Positions 10,747 through 20,133 of a DNA stretch of 64,000 bases are shown in pieces. The position numbers and the translations under genes were made by a program. Source of the DNA: Perca fluviatilis. Lineage: Eukaryota; Chordata; Actinopteri; Perciformes; Percidae. The notes under the pieces were generated by a model that was not told where the DNA came from, made no database searches, and saw nothing but the letters and a program-made list of their open reading frames with translations. The DNA is taken from the NCBI RefSeq assembly GCF_010015445.1, contig NC_053134.1, positions 2,640,120 through 2,704,119 of the forward strand, in the 5' to 3' direction. Positions within the stretch are counted from its first letter, which is position 1; every line of letters begins with the position of its first letter.

Positions 10747-10855
10747 TTCCATCTGCACACCTGCTCTGAGTCAGCCTCGTTAGCTTCTCCCCGGCCTAAT
10801 GAGCTCATTACTCTCACCTGAAGCTTTCTTGCTTCTGAATGAAAAGTTATTTCTT
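10747..10855. repeat. Direct repeat, right member
   Basis: Matches 10250-10360 closely and is preceded by GATCAAGAGGAGTTTGTGTTTCC, the counterpart of 8229-8250. It shows the undisturbed target of the LINE. Confidence 0.8.
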
Positions 10856-10859
10856 GTCC

Positions 10860-11495
10860 TCCTTTTCTAAACACTTCTTCCCAAGGTTTTGTTTTTGCAC
10901 TTTTTCTTTCACTTCCACCACTGCGACCAACTTGTTACCATTAGTTTTACTACTTACTTTTAATTTTTGGAATATATTGTAAAGACACCTCATTCATATT
11001 AAAAAATAAAAAGTATTTTTAAATCATAAAACCCCCTGAAATTATGAATTATTTTGACTAATAGTTAAGATCAGAATATTAGTGGATAATCTCAGTTGTC
11101 AAAGAGAGCGTTGTATGGAACCATCTATGTTTTTTTTGGGGCAATTTTCTTGAAAGAAGCCCATATTTCTGATATAGAAGCTTTGACAGGAGGGTTTAAT
11201 CATATTTTTTAAATTCTTCCCAAAAGGCCAGGTGTACTGAGACAGATGTTTGAGATGTGGCGTTCAAAGTCAATAAAAGACATGAGTGCATTGCACACAA
11301 AAAAGAAGCATTGATCCATTTAAACTGGAGCTAACAATTACAGTTCTTTAAGAATCCGCTTCATAAATGTACAGAGACGACCACATGCTGAACTCACGGC
11401 GACATGTTTTACTTGCCGTTTAATGTTTTACATTTTTCAAAATAAAAGTTGTGCCCCGGTGGTTTGGACCATGACCATATATATATATTTAAATC
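10860..11495. other. Intergenic, repeat-like, no gene seen
   Basis: AT-rich. The segment 11130-11200 (TTCTGATATAGAAGC, GACAGGAGGG) resembles the tail of the T/A-rich TTAA family also present at 57.8 and 59.3 kb. No gene. Confidence 0.4.
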
Positions 11496-12150
11496 TTAAA
11501 GGGGCCATATTCTGCTCATTTTCAGGTTCATAATTGTATTTTGAGGTTGTACCAGAATAGGTTTACATGGTTTCATTTTCAAAAAACACCATATTTTTGT
11601 TGTACTGCACATTGCTGCAGCTCCTCTTTTCACCCTGTGTTCAGGTCTCTGTTTTAGCTACAGAGTGAGACATCTTTTCTTCTGTTTTCTTTGTTGTCAG
11701 TCGCACATGCTCAGTAGCTAGGTAAGGACTACATGAGCTAGCTAGCTATTTCTCCAACTTCAGTCAGTTCAAGGCAGGATTAGCCGGGAGACTTAGCGTA
11801 GAATACCTGCAGAACAGAGACATGGAAGTAGTTCTTTTGTAGATTATGGTGAACTAGTGGGTGTTGTAGCAGTGTTTTGCCATTGAGAACAATCGGGCTA
11901 ACTGCTAGCATGCTAGAGCTAGCATGGTTTAGCCCTCTCGTTTCGGGTATTGCCGTAGAAAGCCGTGCAGATGTTGACCAGCTCACCAGGAGACTGAAGG
12001 CAGGACACATTCAGAAACCTGATCTCACTCAGAACACCATGGATGGATTTATTTTTCAAAGTCTGTATGTGTGTGGAAGCACCAGAGACACAAAATAACT
12101 CCCCAAATCACCAGAAAAAGTGATTTCTTTCATAATATGGGCACTCTTAA
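11496..12150. mobile_element. TTAA-flanked MITE, 655 bp
   Basis: TTAA at 11496-11499 and 12147-12150. The ends AGGGGCCATATTCTG and (inverted) GAGTGCCCATATTATG are imperfect inverted repeats. The interior has no transposase. TTAA suggests piggyBac-type mobilisation. The left-end sequence is of a type common in fish genomes. Confidence 0.6.
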
Positions 12151-12342
12151 TAGCGCAACACACATCTGTTTATTTAGCTTCATTACAAATTTCAATTACA
12201 ACATCATTTGTTTTAACCCTCATGTTGTCCAGTTTTCAAATTTTTTTTTTATAACAGAAAATATGGGACGTCGAAATAAGCGCTGAAAAAAAAATATATT
12301 TTTATAAGTTGTAGCATAAGCTCTTTTTTTCTTGTAACTTCC

Positions 12343-12708
12343 TCAAAGGGAAGTCCATGCTGAGCCAGAGTTTCTGTCACAGGAAACACTGTCAACAAAA
12401 TCGTGGGAGAGCAGCGGCGTGCTGCTGGCTTGCTGACCGGCTATCAGCCCAGTAGAGCTGAGATCTGAGCTGGGACTCTCACTAGGACTTTCATAACTCT
12501 GCTCATTGTCTTCATTATCATCACTGTCATCACTCATGCTTACGATGCCGCTGATCTTCAACTCATTCTCCTCACCTGATTGACGGGAGACCTCAGGAGG
12601 GGCGTTCCCGATCTGCAGAGCAGAGGGTTGGATGAGATGCTGCTGGGACGATGGAGCATGTTGGGGTTGACGCTGGGTTGCTGGTTGTTGTTGTTTCGGT
12701 CCTCCATG
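12343..12708 (-). pseudogene. gag/ORF1-like C-terminal Gln/Ser-rich part
   Basis: On the minus strand the frame gives a Gln/Pro-rich stretch (GGPKQQQPATQRQP) then an acidic Ser/Asp run (SMSDDSDDNEDNEQ) and a stop near 12343. The start is fused to a hAT MITE. Upstream across that MITE, at 13199-13240, the same GGPKQQQPA motif ends the zinc-knuckle part, so this is the displaced C-terminus of the knuckle protein. Confidence 0.6.
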
Positions 12709-13195
12709 CCAGTTGTTCCCAACCTGAGGTCCGGGCACCCCTCAGGGGGGCAGCAAAGATCACAGGGGCGGGGGCGCAAGTCTTTATCTGGTTTGAGGTT
12801 GAGGTATTTGCACATGTTAAACACTAGAATATATAATTTATACAAAAGTCTGTATGAAAACTATATATTTTTGTTCTCGCTTAAACTTGTAGGCAGGCTA
12901 CTTAGTAGGCCAAACCTCCGGGACCTCTTAACCTGGGACCCCTGCTGTCATCAGGTCAGCAGCTAGCTGGTAGCTGCTGGCTGCTAGCTGCTAGCTGCTG
13001 GTTGTTAGCTGCTATCATTATCGTTTTTCCTGCCGCCACGGCATCACTATTTTATGAAGGAAACATGGCGGAGAAATGTAAAAGTGCTGATAACTCCTCT
13101 GTATCAAAAAAGAAAGTAAGGCTCTATCTCGAGAGTTACCTCAACTTCGGTTTCGGGGGGGGGGGCGCGCCAAGGAAAAAAGGTTGGGAACCACT
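12709..13195. mobile_element. hAT MITE, 487 bp, inside the gag-like sequence
   Basis: The left end CAGTTGTTCCCAACCT and the inverted right end CAGTGGTTCCCAACCT are a classic hAT (Charlie-like) terminal pair. Flanking octamers CTCCATGC and GTCTAGGC match at 5 of 8 and fit a diverged duplication. The insertion splits the Gln-rich region of the gag-like frame, whose GGPKQQQP codons lie on both sides. Confidence 0.7.
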
Positions 13196-13198
13196 GGT

Positions 13199-13700
13199 CT
13201 AGGCTGCTGGGCTGCTGGTTGTTGTTGTTTCGGGCCTCCAGGTTGCTGGGTTGCTTGGGAGGGAGGAGGAGTGGCGGTGTCTCCCCGCTGAGCAGAGCCC
13301 TTGGTTTTGTTGGCGAATGATTTCGGACAGTTGAAGAACGGGTGTCCTTTTTTCACCACACAGGGAGCACTCGCTATCGCTTTGGCATGAGTTGGCTTTG
13401 TGGCCCAGATTCCCACATCGCCAACACTTCACTGTGGGACAGTCTTTGACCTGATGGTCGGTCGCTTCACAGATGAAACATTTGGTTACCTGTCCAGTAT
13501 AGATGATGCGCCCTGTTGGCTCCGCCCCCTCGAGTGTCAACTCTGTTGAAAAGGCACCAGCGAGGATGCTGTAATAGGAGGTTTTCTTTTCAGCGTCCTG
13601 TGCTCCTCGTATTTTTTCTGTTCTTTCTCTAGCTGCTTTCCCCTCTCTTTCCTTCGCTTGCGCTCTTCATTTCTGTCAGGTGCTGCATCGGACGTAGACG
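13199..13700 (-). pseudogene. Zinc-knuckle gag/ORF1-like (ZCCHC3-type) part
   Basis: The minus-strand frame holds three CCHC knuckles: CFICEATDHQVKDC, CWRCGNLGHKANSC and, after a frame change at about 13345, CSLCGEKGHPFFNC. Each is Cys-X2-Cys-X4-His-X4-Cys. It is preceded by a Lys/Glu/Arg-rich coil (KRRKERGKQLEKEQKK) and followed by a Gln/Pro-rich tail. CCHC knuckles bind single-stranded nucleic acid in retroelement ORF1/Gag and in the derived ZCCHC3 family. Frameshifts and insertions show it is not intact. Confidence 0.65.
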
Positions 13701-13965
13701 AAACTTGGACCCAAATGCAGTTAAGAGATTTATTGCAGACAGGAAAACACTTAACTTGGAGTACCATGCACAAGGCAAGGCAATTCACGACAGGGAACAC
13801 AACAGAAACTGTACGCGACAAAAAGCAATCAGCCGACGAGAGACAAAGACAGAACAGGGACTAAATACACCAGGTAACGAGGACTAACGAGGGACAGGTG
13901 ACACACATCAGGGCGGGGCAGAACAATCAGAACAGACTTTAAAAAACGTGACAATTTCTCTCTCT
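13700..13965. repeat. Fish-type interspersed repeat within the gag-like region
   Basis: The segment AACGAGGACTAACGAGGGACAGGTG, then ATCAGGGCGGGGCAGAACAATCAG, is shared in style with 15560-15650 and 16953-17090. Probably the same nonautonomous transposon family. No ORF of its own. Confidence 0.45.
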
Positions 13966-13989
13966 CTCTTGTCCTTTCCCTTACTATGC

Positions 13990-14966
13990 CTTCAATGCAC
14001 GCCTGTACCTGTTTCTCATGTGCTAGTTTGAACCCTAGCCGTCCATGTTGGTCTTTCTCCATATTTATCTCTGCCTTTCTCTTTATTGCATTCTGTCTTT
14101 CTACCTCCCTCGCCTTTGGTCTCGATTGTGCATCCTTTTACTCTGTAGGTAACTCCTCCATTCTGCAAGGAAAGATCCGGATTTTGGGGCTTGTACGGAA
14201 ACTGGCGATTGGGTTTTCGGCCTTGTGTAGTGGGGAAGACCATTGGCATCTCTGTCTCTTCCGCGACGTCTCTAGCATCTGTCTGGGCCGATGAAAGGCC
14301 GTTCTCTCTGTATTCCTCTTAGGAATTTAACAACATATTCCACCTCGTACTGTAGCACATCAATCCCAACTTGTGGGCTCTGGCAGCTGTTGGCTTTGTG
14401 GCCCAGATTCCCACATCGCCAACACTTCACTGTCGGACGGTCTTTGACCTGAAGCTCGGTCGCTTCGTACGGACCCAGAGAGATGGAGTTTGGTATTTGA
14501 GCTAGGTGACCAGAGGTGTCAGTATGTATACGGATTTTGTATTTCCGAACACCGCACAAAATGCCAAATTTGTCCCGTGGTTTGTATACTGATTGAATGA
14601 TGTCACAGTACCGTTGTACATAAAGCTCAATGTCATGGTCGGCCACTCTACCGGTCCAGAACTTTATTACGATTGTTATCACGTCTACGGCCACAGACGA
14701 CTCCACGGTCCATTCACACCATTTTGATTCTTCGATTTGGCGAAGGCAGTTTCTAGGAAGTGTCGGAGGGGTGCTTCATGGTAGAACACCAGCTCGAAAT
14801 CTCTCCTATTCGGCAGGGCTACGAACGAATATATGTCCGTCGGACTCACCCAGGAGGACTGGAATAACAGTTCTTCTGCAACAAAGTCTCTGCTGGGCGC
14901 AGGGCCATCTCCGCTAAATTGCAGTCTTGCCCAGTGTGAGCCAAACTGGTCAGAGTAGGAAGCCAT
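13990..14966 (-). pseudogene. gag/ORF1-like N-terminal part with a fourth knuckle
   Basis: The minus-strand ATG at 14966 opens MASYSDQFGSHWARLQF and about 80 residues. It continues after a frame change near 14700 through KIRIHTDTSGHLAQIP to TVKCWRCGNLGHKANSCQS near 14400. The last knuckle is almost identical to one at 13430, so part of the sequence is duplicated. Further fragments (GRKPNRQFPYKP, then a Lys/Glu-rich run) extend to about 13990. I read it as the 5' half of the same retroelement or ZCCHC3-like protein, broken by at least two frameshifts. Confidence 0.55.
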
Positions 14967-15064
14967 TTTCAGGCGCGAACAAAAACGGACAGAGGAAGGA
15001 GGTAATGACAGATAAACTCAGGCGAGTTTTCTATTTCCTCCCTTGCTTTTTTTTTTTCAAGGTC

Positions 15065-15276
15065 AAAAAGGACCACAATACAGCACCTTAGTGTTTGTTT
15101 GTACAGCATTTTGGTCAGCTTAAACTGTGTTTAAATGTGCTCTAGAAATAAACTTTACTTACTTACTTTACAAGAGACAGGGTTTAGAGAGCAATTCTCA
15201 ACAAAGTAAACAAAAGTACATAACCCTTGTTTTGTCCTTTGGGTCACTGGGACCTGAAGGACAACATAAGGGTTAA
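15065..15276. mobile_element. piggyBac-like MITE with nested hairpins, truncated copy
   Basis: Matches the 3454-3755 element in reverse orientation: ACAGCACCTTAGTG, TTACTTACTTACTTTAC, and the right end GACAACATAAGGGTTAA with TTAA at 15273-15276. The left terminal repeat is missing. Confidence 0.65.
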
Positions 15277-15309
15277 TCTTAACAAAACAACTTAAAATAA
15301 ACCAGGCAA

Positions 15310-15340
15310 AATAATAATAATAATAATAATAATAATAAGT
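15310..15340. repeat. (ATA)n microsatellite
   Basis: About ten AAT/ATA triplets. Confidence 0.85.
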
Positions 15341-15650
15341 CCATAAAAATGGATTTATTGTTATGTTCCGGAGAATGGCGGACCCGAAAGCAGAGATGGT
15401 AGGCAGCGGAAAAGCAGGCAGAAGAAGTCCAATGAGAAAATGAATGGGAAAAACTAGAAATAACTGCAACCAGGAATGCCGAAACAAAACCGTGAAGACT
15501 AACAAACACGCAATCCAAACTGAAAACGGTACAATGATCTGACAAAGGACAAGGGGGAACACAGAGACTAAATACACAAGCTAACGAGGAAACGCAACAC
15601 AGGTGACACAAGGCTGGGAAACAGGTGAAACACATTAGGGCAATCACAAG

Positions 15651-16944
15651 CAGTGTTGGGAAAGTTCACTTTCTAACATGAACTAGTTCAAAGTTCAGTT
15701 CACAAATTTTAAAATGAACTAAGTTCAGTTCATAGTTCATACTTCAACATTTTGAACTAAGTTCACAGTCCCAAAAATGAACTAATGGTGCGTTCTATTA
15801 TTTACAAAACATACGTTGCCTAGCAACAAGCACCACTGCGTCACTTTTCCTCGGATTTCCGAGCTCGGAACTCGGACAACCGTGAGGACGCCGAGCAAGA
15901 ATTCCGATACGGATTCCAAGATGGCAGCGCCCTGTGTAACTTGTAGGTATGAATTGTTGTCCTTGTTTTTGGACCACTTTGGCTTTTTAAATGAAGATTT
16001 CAATCACTCGTATTACAGCAATTCCTTACTATGTCCGTTTCACTGCCTGTTGGTAGTGGAATCGGTCTTGTTGTTTGCTAACGTGGCTAGCGTTGCTAAC
16101 TCGGCCAGTGCTACCATAGCAACAGCTTTCCGTGTGGTGTCCATGTTTTTTCTCCGACTCGGACTCGCAAAACATACCAGAACGCTTGAAGTGTGGAAGT
16201 GACGTCATATCCGAGGTCCGAGTCGGTTCGTTGGGAATAATAGAACGCACCATTAGTTCATAGTTCTTTTATTCTATATGTGTCCACGAGCTATTATTTT
16301 TCTAAATTATTGCCACAGCCCAAATTTAGAACCACAGACAGCAATTATTTGATCAGTTTTAACACAAACTATGCGTCAGATTTCATCTTCATATCCGATC
16401 AGTTCAACGTGCCGTTTCAGGTCTGCTGTGGATGGGACTGAAGTGCAGATTTTCTTTTTGAAAGTTTGCCCAGAAATGTCAGATTTTTCGCATCCTCACC
16501 GAGCTCGTCATAAAACTGGTTTAAATGATCGTACGAAGCCTCCACGCTGCTTTCTGATTGGATGACCCATGTGGCGGTGAGACACTGGTGGCTGGTGTTA
16601 CCAGATTGGGTGTTTTCTCCGCTACATATGAAGGCCTGTTTACGGTGTGTTTTAGCCCTGGTTTTGGCCTGGAAGGCTCTATAGAAATCTGGCGCCCTAT
16701 TGGACGAAGTTAAACTGAGAGAGCGTGGCGTTCACAGACACCAGGATGAAGGAGTTCACGGTAACGTTCATCAGGCAGTAATACGGTACGTTCAGTTCAC
16801 GTTCGCCCAAAATATGAACGAGTTCATGAACTATCGTTCAATGAACGCGTTCAGGCACAACACTGTACGTTCAGTTCACGTTCGCCCAAAATATGAACGA
16901 GTTCATGAACTATCGTTCAATGAACGCGTTCAGGCACAACACTG
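15651..16944. mobile_element. hAT-type nonautonomous element, 1.29 kb
   Basis: The left end CAGTGTTGGG and the inverted right end CAGTGTTGTG, with short repeats of the GTTCA/TGAAC kind near both ends. Flanking octamers ATCACAAG (15643-15650) and GTCAAAAG (16945-16952) agree at 6 of 8. The right terminal 79 bp are tandemly duplicated (16786-16864 and 16865-16943). It contains the TA-flanked element at 15785-16253. Confidence 0.7.
15785..16253. mobile_element. TA-flanked MITE nested in the hAT element
   Basis: The ends ATGGTGCGTTCTATTATT and its exact inverse AATAATAGAACGCACCAT lie inside TA dinucleotides. 469 bp. The TA flank fits Tc1/mariner-type insertion. The interior has GAGCTCGGAACTCGG-like repeats and no transposase. 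Confidence 0.7.
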
Positions 16945-17139
16945 GTCAAAAGGGCGGGAAAACACAGGAAGTAAATCAAGACAAAACAGAAAACAAGACT
17001 GTCAAAATAAAACAGGAAACAGGGCAAAAATACAAAACAGAAAAAAACAGATTCCCAAAATAAGACAAAACACACCAAACCCATAACATTTACCCAACTT
17101 TGGATTTGATCTTCTGCTGCTGCTGCTTTTTTTTTTTCT

Positions 17140-17610
17140 TCCCGTCCTTAATGCTTTTATACATGATTTATCTTTTTATTACTTCTCTAGTTGTACCCCA
17201 AACTAAGTTTACACACTGTTTATTTAATTATAATTTTGTGCGATGGAGGAAAGATGTTTGCTAAAAACAGGAGCTTGGATAAGACGAAAGTTTTGACAAT
17301 ATTCACTCTTGATTGGTGTTTTTATTTTCCCATTTTTTAACTTCTTCTTTAACTTCACACAGTTTAGTTTCCCAGTTTGTTCCCACTGCAGTTTTGATTA
17401 CAAATGGTCAAACCTAAGATTTAAATTTCATCCTTTACTTTAATGTTGATGTCACGTTTCTTACTGTCCGCTCCGATCCAAACTCCCTCTGTTTTATTAT
17501 GATTTAATTTGGCACCGGAAGCAAGTTCATATAAGTTCAGGTGGTTAGTTTAAACATCCATCTCCATCTGATTTTTAATAACAACTGTGACATCGTGTGC
17601 GTAGGCCATG
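17140..17610 (-). pseudogene. LINE RT fragment, copy B
   Basis: Collinear with 9310-9783 of copy A (GTTGTACCCCAAACTAAGTTTACACA, GATGGAGGAAAGATG, CTCCGATCCAAACTCCCTCTG), with scattered indels that close the frame. The catalytic box reads Tyr-Ala-His-Asp, so here the first Asp is lost while the Tyr that copy A lacks is kept. Cut off at the insertion point 17613. Confidence 0.75.
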
Positions 17611-17869
17611 GCACAGGGGCGGATCTACCGGGGTGGCATAGGGTGGCAAATGCCACCCTAAAAGAAAGCCTTGCCCCCCCTGCTGCCACCCCGGTTGGCA
17701 GCAACAAATTAAAAGTTACGACCAGTTTGACCATTTACGAGCGCGAATCTCCAAAGTCCGACTGCAGTCAGTCAAAAACTGTTCCCCAAAAACTTCCCCT
17801 CTATCACATCTGCCTCTTATCACCTGGGTCTTACCTTAATGCCTGTCCTGTGATAAAGCCCCTTACTTC

Positions 17870-18050
17870 TATCATACTTCTATCTCCTAGTAAGTGAGAT
17901 CACATTGTATGGTCACTTATTCCTAATATCTTCTATCATACTTCTATCTCCTATTAAGTGAGATCACATTGTATGGTCACTTATTCCTAATATACTTCTA
18001 TCATACTTCTATCTCCTAGTAAGTGAGATCACATTGTATGGTCACCTCAA
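17870..18050. repeat. 64/65-bp minisatellite, 3 units
   Basis: The unit ACTTCTATCTCCTAGTAAG through GTATGGTCAC repeats at 17896, 17960 and 18025 (position of GAGATCACATTG). Confidence 0.85.
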
Positions 18051-18173
18051 ATGCAGGACACTGATTGCATGAGATGAAGTTTGTCTGTATGAGTTTGTAA
18101 ATGGCAGCCTGTGCCCTTTTGTAGTGTCTACATACTATTTCTCATCAAACTGTGATAACTGTGATTAAATTCA

Positions 18174-18222
18174 GTGTATATATATATATATATATATATA
18201 TATTTTATATATATATATATAC
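18174..18222. repeat. (TA)n microsatellite
   Basis: Two TA runs separated by TTTTA. Confidence 0.9.
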
Positions 18223-18443
18223 ATCTGCCATATGTTGCCACCCCTCAAAAATTCCTGCCCCCCTCTTGCTTTTTTTTTTATAAAGAGCTTTATTAAGTTT
18301 TTACAAATTACAATTTATAGGCATACATTTAAACATACTGTAGGCTACATAACATCAATATAAACAATACAAGAATTACAGAAATATATCTAATATAACA
18401 AAATGTGCAAACCAAGCTTAAGTGCATAGTGCCTAGAGCCTCT

Positions 18444-18995
18444 CATAAAGCGCATAGAGATTTTTATAAAGTGCATAGAGTCTTTTATAAAGTGCATATA
18501 GAGTCTTTTATAAAGTGCATATAGAGTCTTCATAAAGTGCATATAGAGTCTTTTATAAAGTGCATATAGAGTCTTCATAAAGTGCATATAGAGTCTTTTA
18601 TAAAGTGCATATAGAGTCTTCATAAAGTGCATATAGAGTCTTTTATAAAGTGCATATAGAGTCTTCATAAAGTGCATATAGAGTCTTTTATAAAGTGCAT
18701 ATAGAGTCTTCATAAAGTGCATATAGAGTCTTTTATAAAGTGCATATAGAGTCTTTTATAAAGTGCATATAGAGTCTTCATAAAGTGCATATAGAGTCTT
18801 TTATAAAGTGCATATAGAGTCTTCATAAAGTGCATATAGAGTCTTTATAAAGTGCATATAGAGTCTTTTATAAAGTGCATATAGAGTCTTTTATAAAGTG
18901 CATATAGAGTATTTTATAAAGTGCATATAGAGTCTTCATAAAGTGCATATAGAGTCTTTTATAAAGTGCATATAGAGTCTTTTATAAAGTGCTGT
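18444..18995. repeat. 22/23-bp minisatellite in LINE 3' UTR, about 24 units
   Basis: Units AAGTGCATATAGAGTCTTTTATA (23) and AAGTGCATATAGAGTCTTCATA (22) mostly alternate, giving a 45-bp dimer. Because 45 is divisible by 3, part of the array (18390-18722) reads open on the minus strand as a 15-residue repeat. The copy at 8.4 kb has about four units and that at 55.2 kb about eight. Confidence 0.9.
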
Positions 18996-19095
18996 AGTTC
19001 ACAGGTTCCAAGTGTCCCAAGGAAGGAGCTGTTTTCTGTCCAGAGTTCTTCTTCTCCTGATCTCAGCGAGCACTTGTTTGCACACGTCTGCACTG

Positions 19096-19344
19096 TTAAT
19101 GACAGTCTGTTGTATAATCATACAGCATCTTGTTTTCCACACCTTCATGCATACAATACATGATTATTTTTAACACTTCCTTTTGTTTCTCTGGTAGAGG
19201 TTTGTCAACAATACGGTACATCACAGACTTATATGAAAGATCAACATTTACACCATACACTCCTAATTTGTCCCAGACCTCTTTAGCTCTATAACAGTCC
19301 ATCAATAGATGCTGCTGTGTCTCATCTTCATTGCAATTTATCAT
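19096..19344 (-). pseudogene. LINE ORF2 C-terminal domain, copy C
   Basis: MINCNEDETQQHLLMDCYRAKEVW closely follows the copy A frame at 8520-8867, with the same Cys/Glu/His/Cys spacing. It ends early after VENKML by frame change. Truncated 5' beyond 19545, so no RT is attached. Confidence 0.65.
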
Positions 19345-19554
19345 GGGACATTTTTTTGGTTTTTACATAACAACTCCATGACACCACCGCTCTAACAGCG
19401 AGTCGGTTTACAGACATCAGCCATCTCATGTCACGAATGCTCTCTGAAAGGTTTTTATTCTTTAAAAAATTCAGGAACTGGGTTCCTTCGTCGTGTGTAA
19501 TGTGCTTATAATTTATATATCCACCATATTTATAATCATTAATTGCATTTTTCG

Positions 19555-20045
19555 ACGTCCAGGCCTAACTTCTCCAAATGCTTCAAGAAGACATCTGTTA
19601 GCCCTGCGCCTGATGTGTCAAGCACTGGTAGGAAACCCACAAATGCTCTCCAACAGTAGCCGACTTGGCACTTGACAAAGCGCAGTGTCACAGAGAGCTG
19701 CTCTATGGGTGCAGTCCATTATCACAGAGTAGTAATGGGATTGTTTTACTCCTTGTATTATTGCTTCCACTGTCTTGTCTCCAATAAGAGTGATCAGCTC
19801 ATATTGTATCGTTTTCCCCAGATAATGGTCAGCAATCTCATTTGTCTCCGCTCATCTGACATGCTCGCTCATCACTGGGTCAAACTCTGCAAGCAGCTCC
19901 ACCACACCTAGAAAGTTTCCATGGTTTGTTTCATGTAGGCTGGAGTTGTGGCCACGGAAAGCAAGGTTTCGTTCTGCAAGGTGACAGACTATGGCAATTA
20001 ACCTTTTCATGACGTCGTTCCACTGTCTTTTTTTTCAACATTTGC
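19555..20045 (-). pseudogene. hAT transposase fragment (DUF4371/ZMYM-like)
   Basis: Read by hand on the minus strand from about 20045: WNDVMKRLIAIVCHLAERNL, AFRGHNSSLHETNHGNFLG, VVELLAEFDPVMSEHVR then a TGA stop, and ADHYLGKTIQYELITLIGDK. After a frame change it reads VGFLPVLDTSGAGLTDVFLK down to KLGLD. This order of motifs is characteristic of the DUF4371 part of hAT transposases and their ZMYM-like relatives. It has an internal stop and a frameshift, and neither end is present. It abuts LINE copy C. Confidence 0.75.
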
Positions 20046-20133
20046 ATTTCTTGATAGGTATTGTCAATGGTACTGTGCCTTTTTTACGCGCTTCTCCAGC
20101 TCGCGCCAGCTGTCCATATTGGCACGGTGTGTA

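Larger units (their letters stand above)
15355..17090. mobile_element. Outer nonautonomous transposon holding a three-level nest
   Basis: The left part (GTTATGTTCCGGAGAATGG to GGGCAATCACAAG, 15360-15650) and the right part (GGGCGGGAAAACACAGGAAG to CCATAACATTTACC, 16953-17090) form one fish repeat family, recognised from the related 13.7-13.96 kb segment. It is interrupted by the hAT element 15651-16944. Ends are approximate. Confidence 0.5.
17614..18265. mobile_element. hAT element left end (35.0-kb family) plus unassigned sequence
   Basis: CAGGGGCGGATCTACCGGGG and a G/C-rich GGTGGCA/TGCCACC inverted motif match the left end of the 35012-36843 element. No right end was found before the LINE tail at 18268. 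Confidence 0.5.
18268..19545 (-). mobile_element. 5'-truncated LINE, copy C, with expanded 3' minisatellite
   Basis: The T run at 18270 (minus-strand A tail), AAAGAGCTTTATTAAG and the following 150 bp match copy A at 8265-8400. Then come the enlarged tandem repeat (18444-18995) and the C-terminal coding piece (19096-19344). Homology with copy A stops near 19545 (TTTATAATCATTAATTG). Confidence 0.8.

Noticed and set aside
18390..18722. Repetitive 110-codon frame of 15-residue units
   Set aside because: It follows from a 45-bp DNA repeat in a LINE 3' UTR, not from protein selection. No start context or partner gene.
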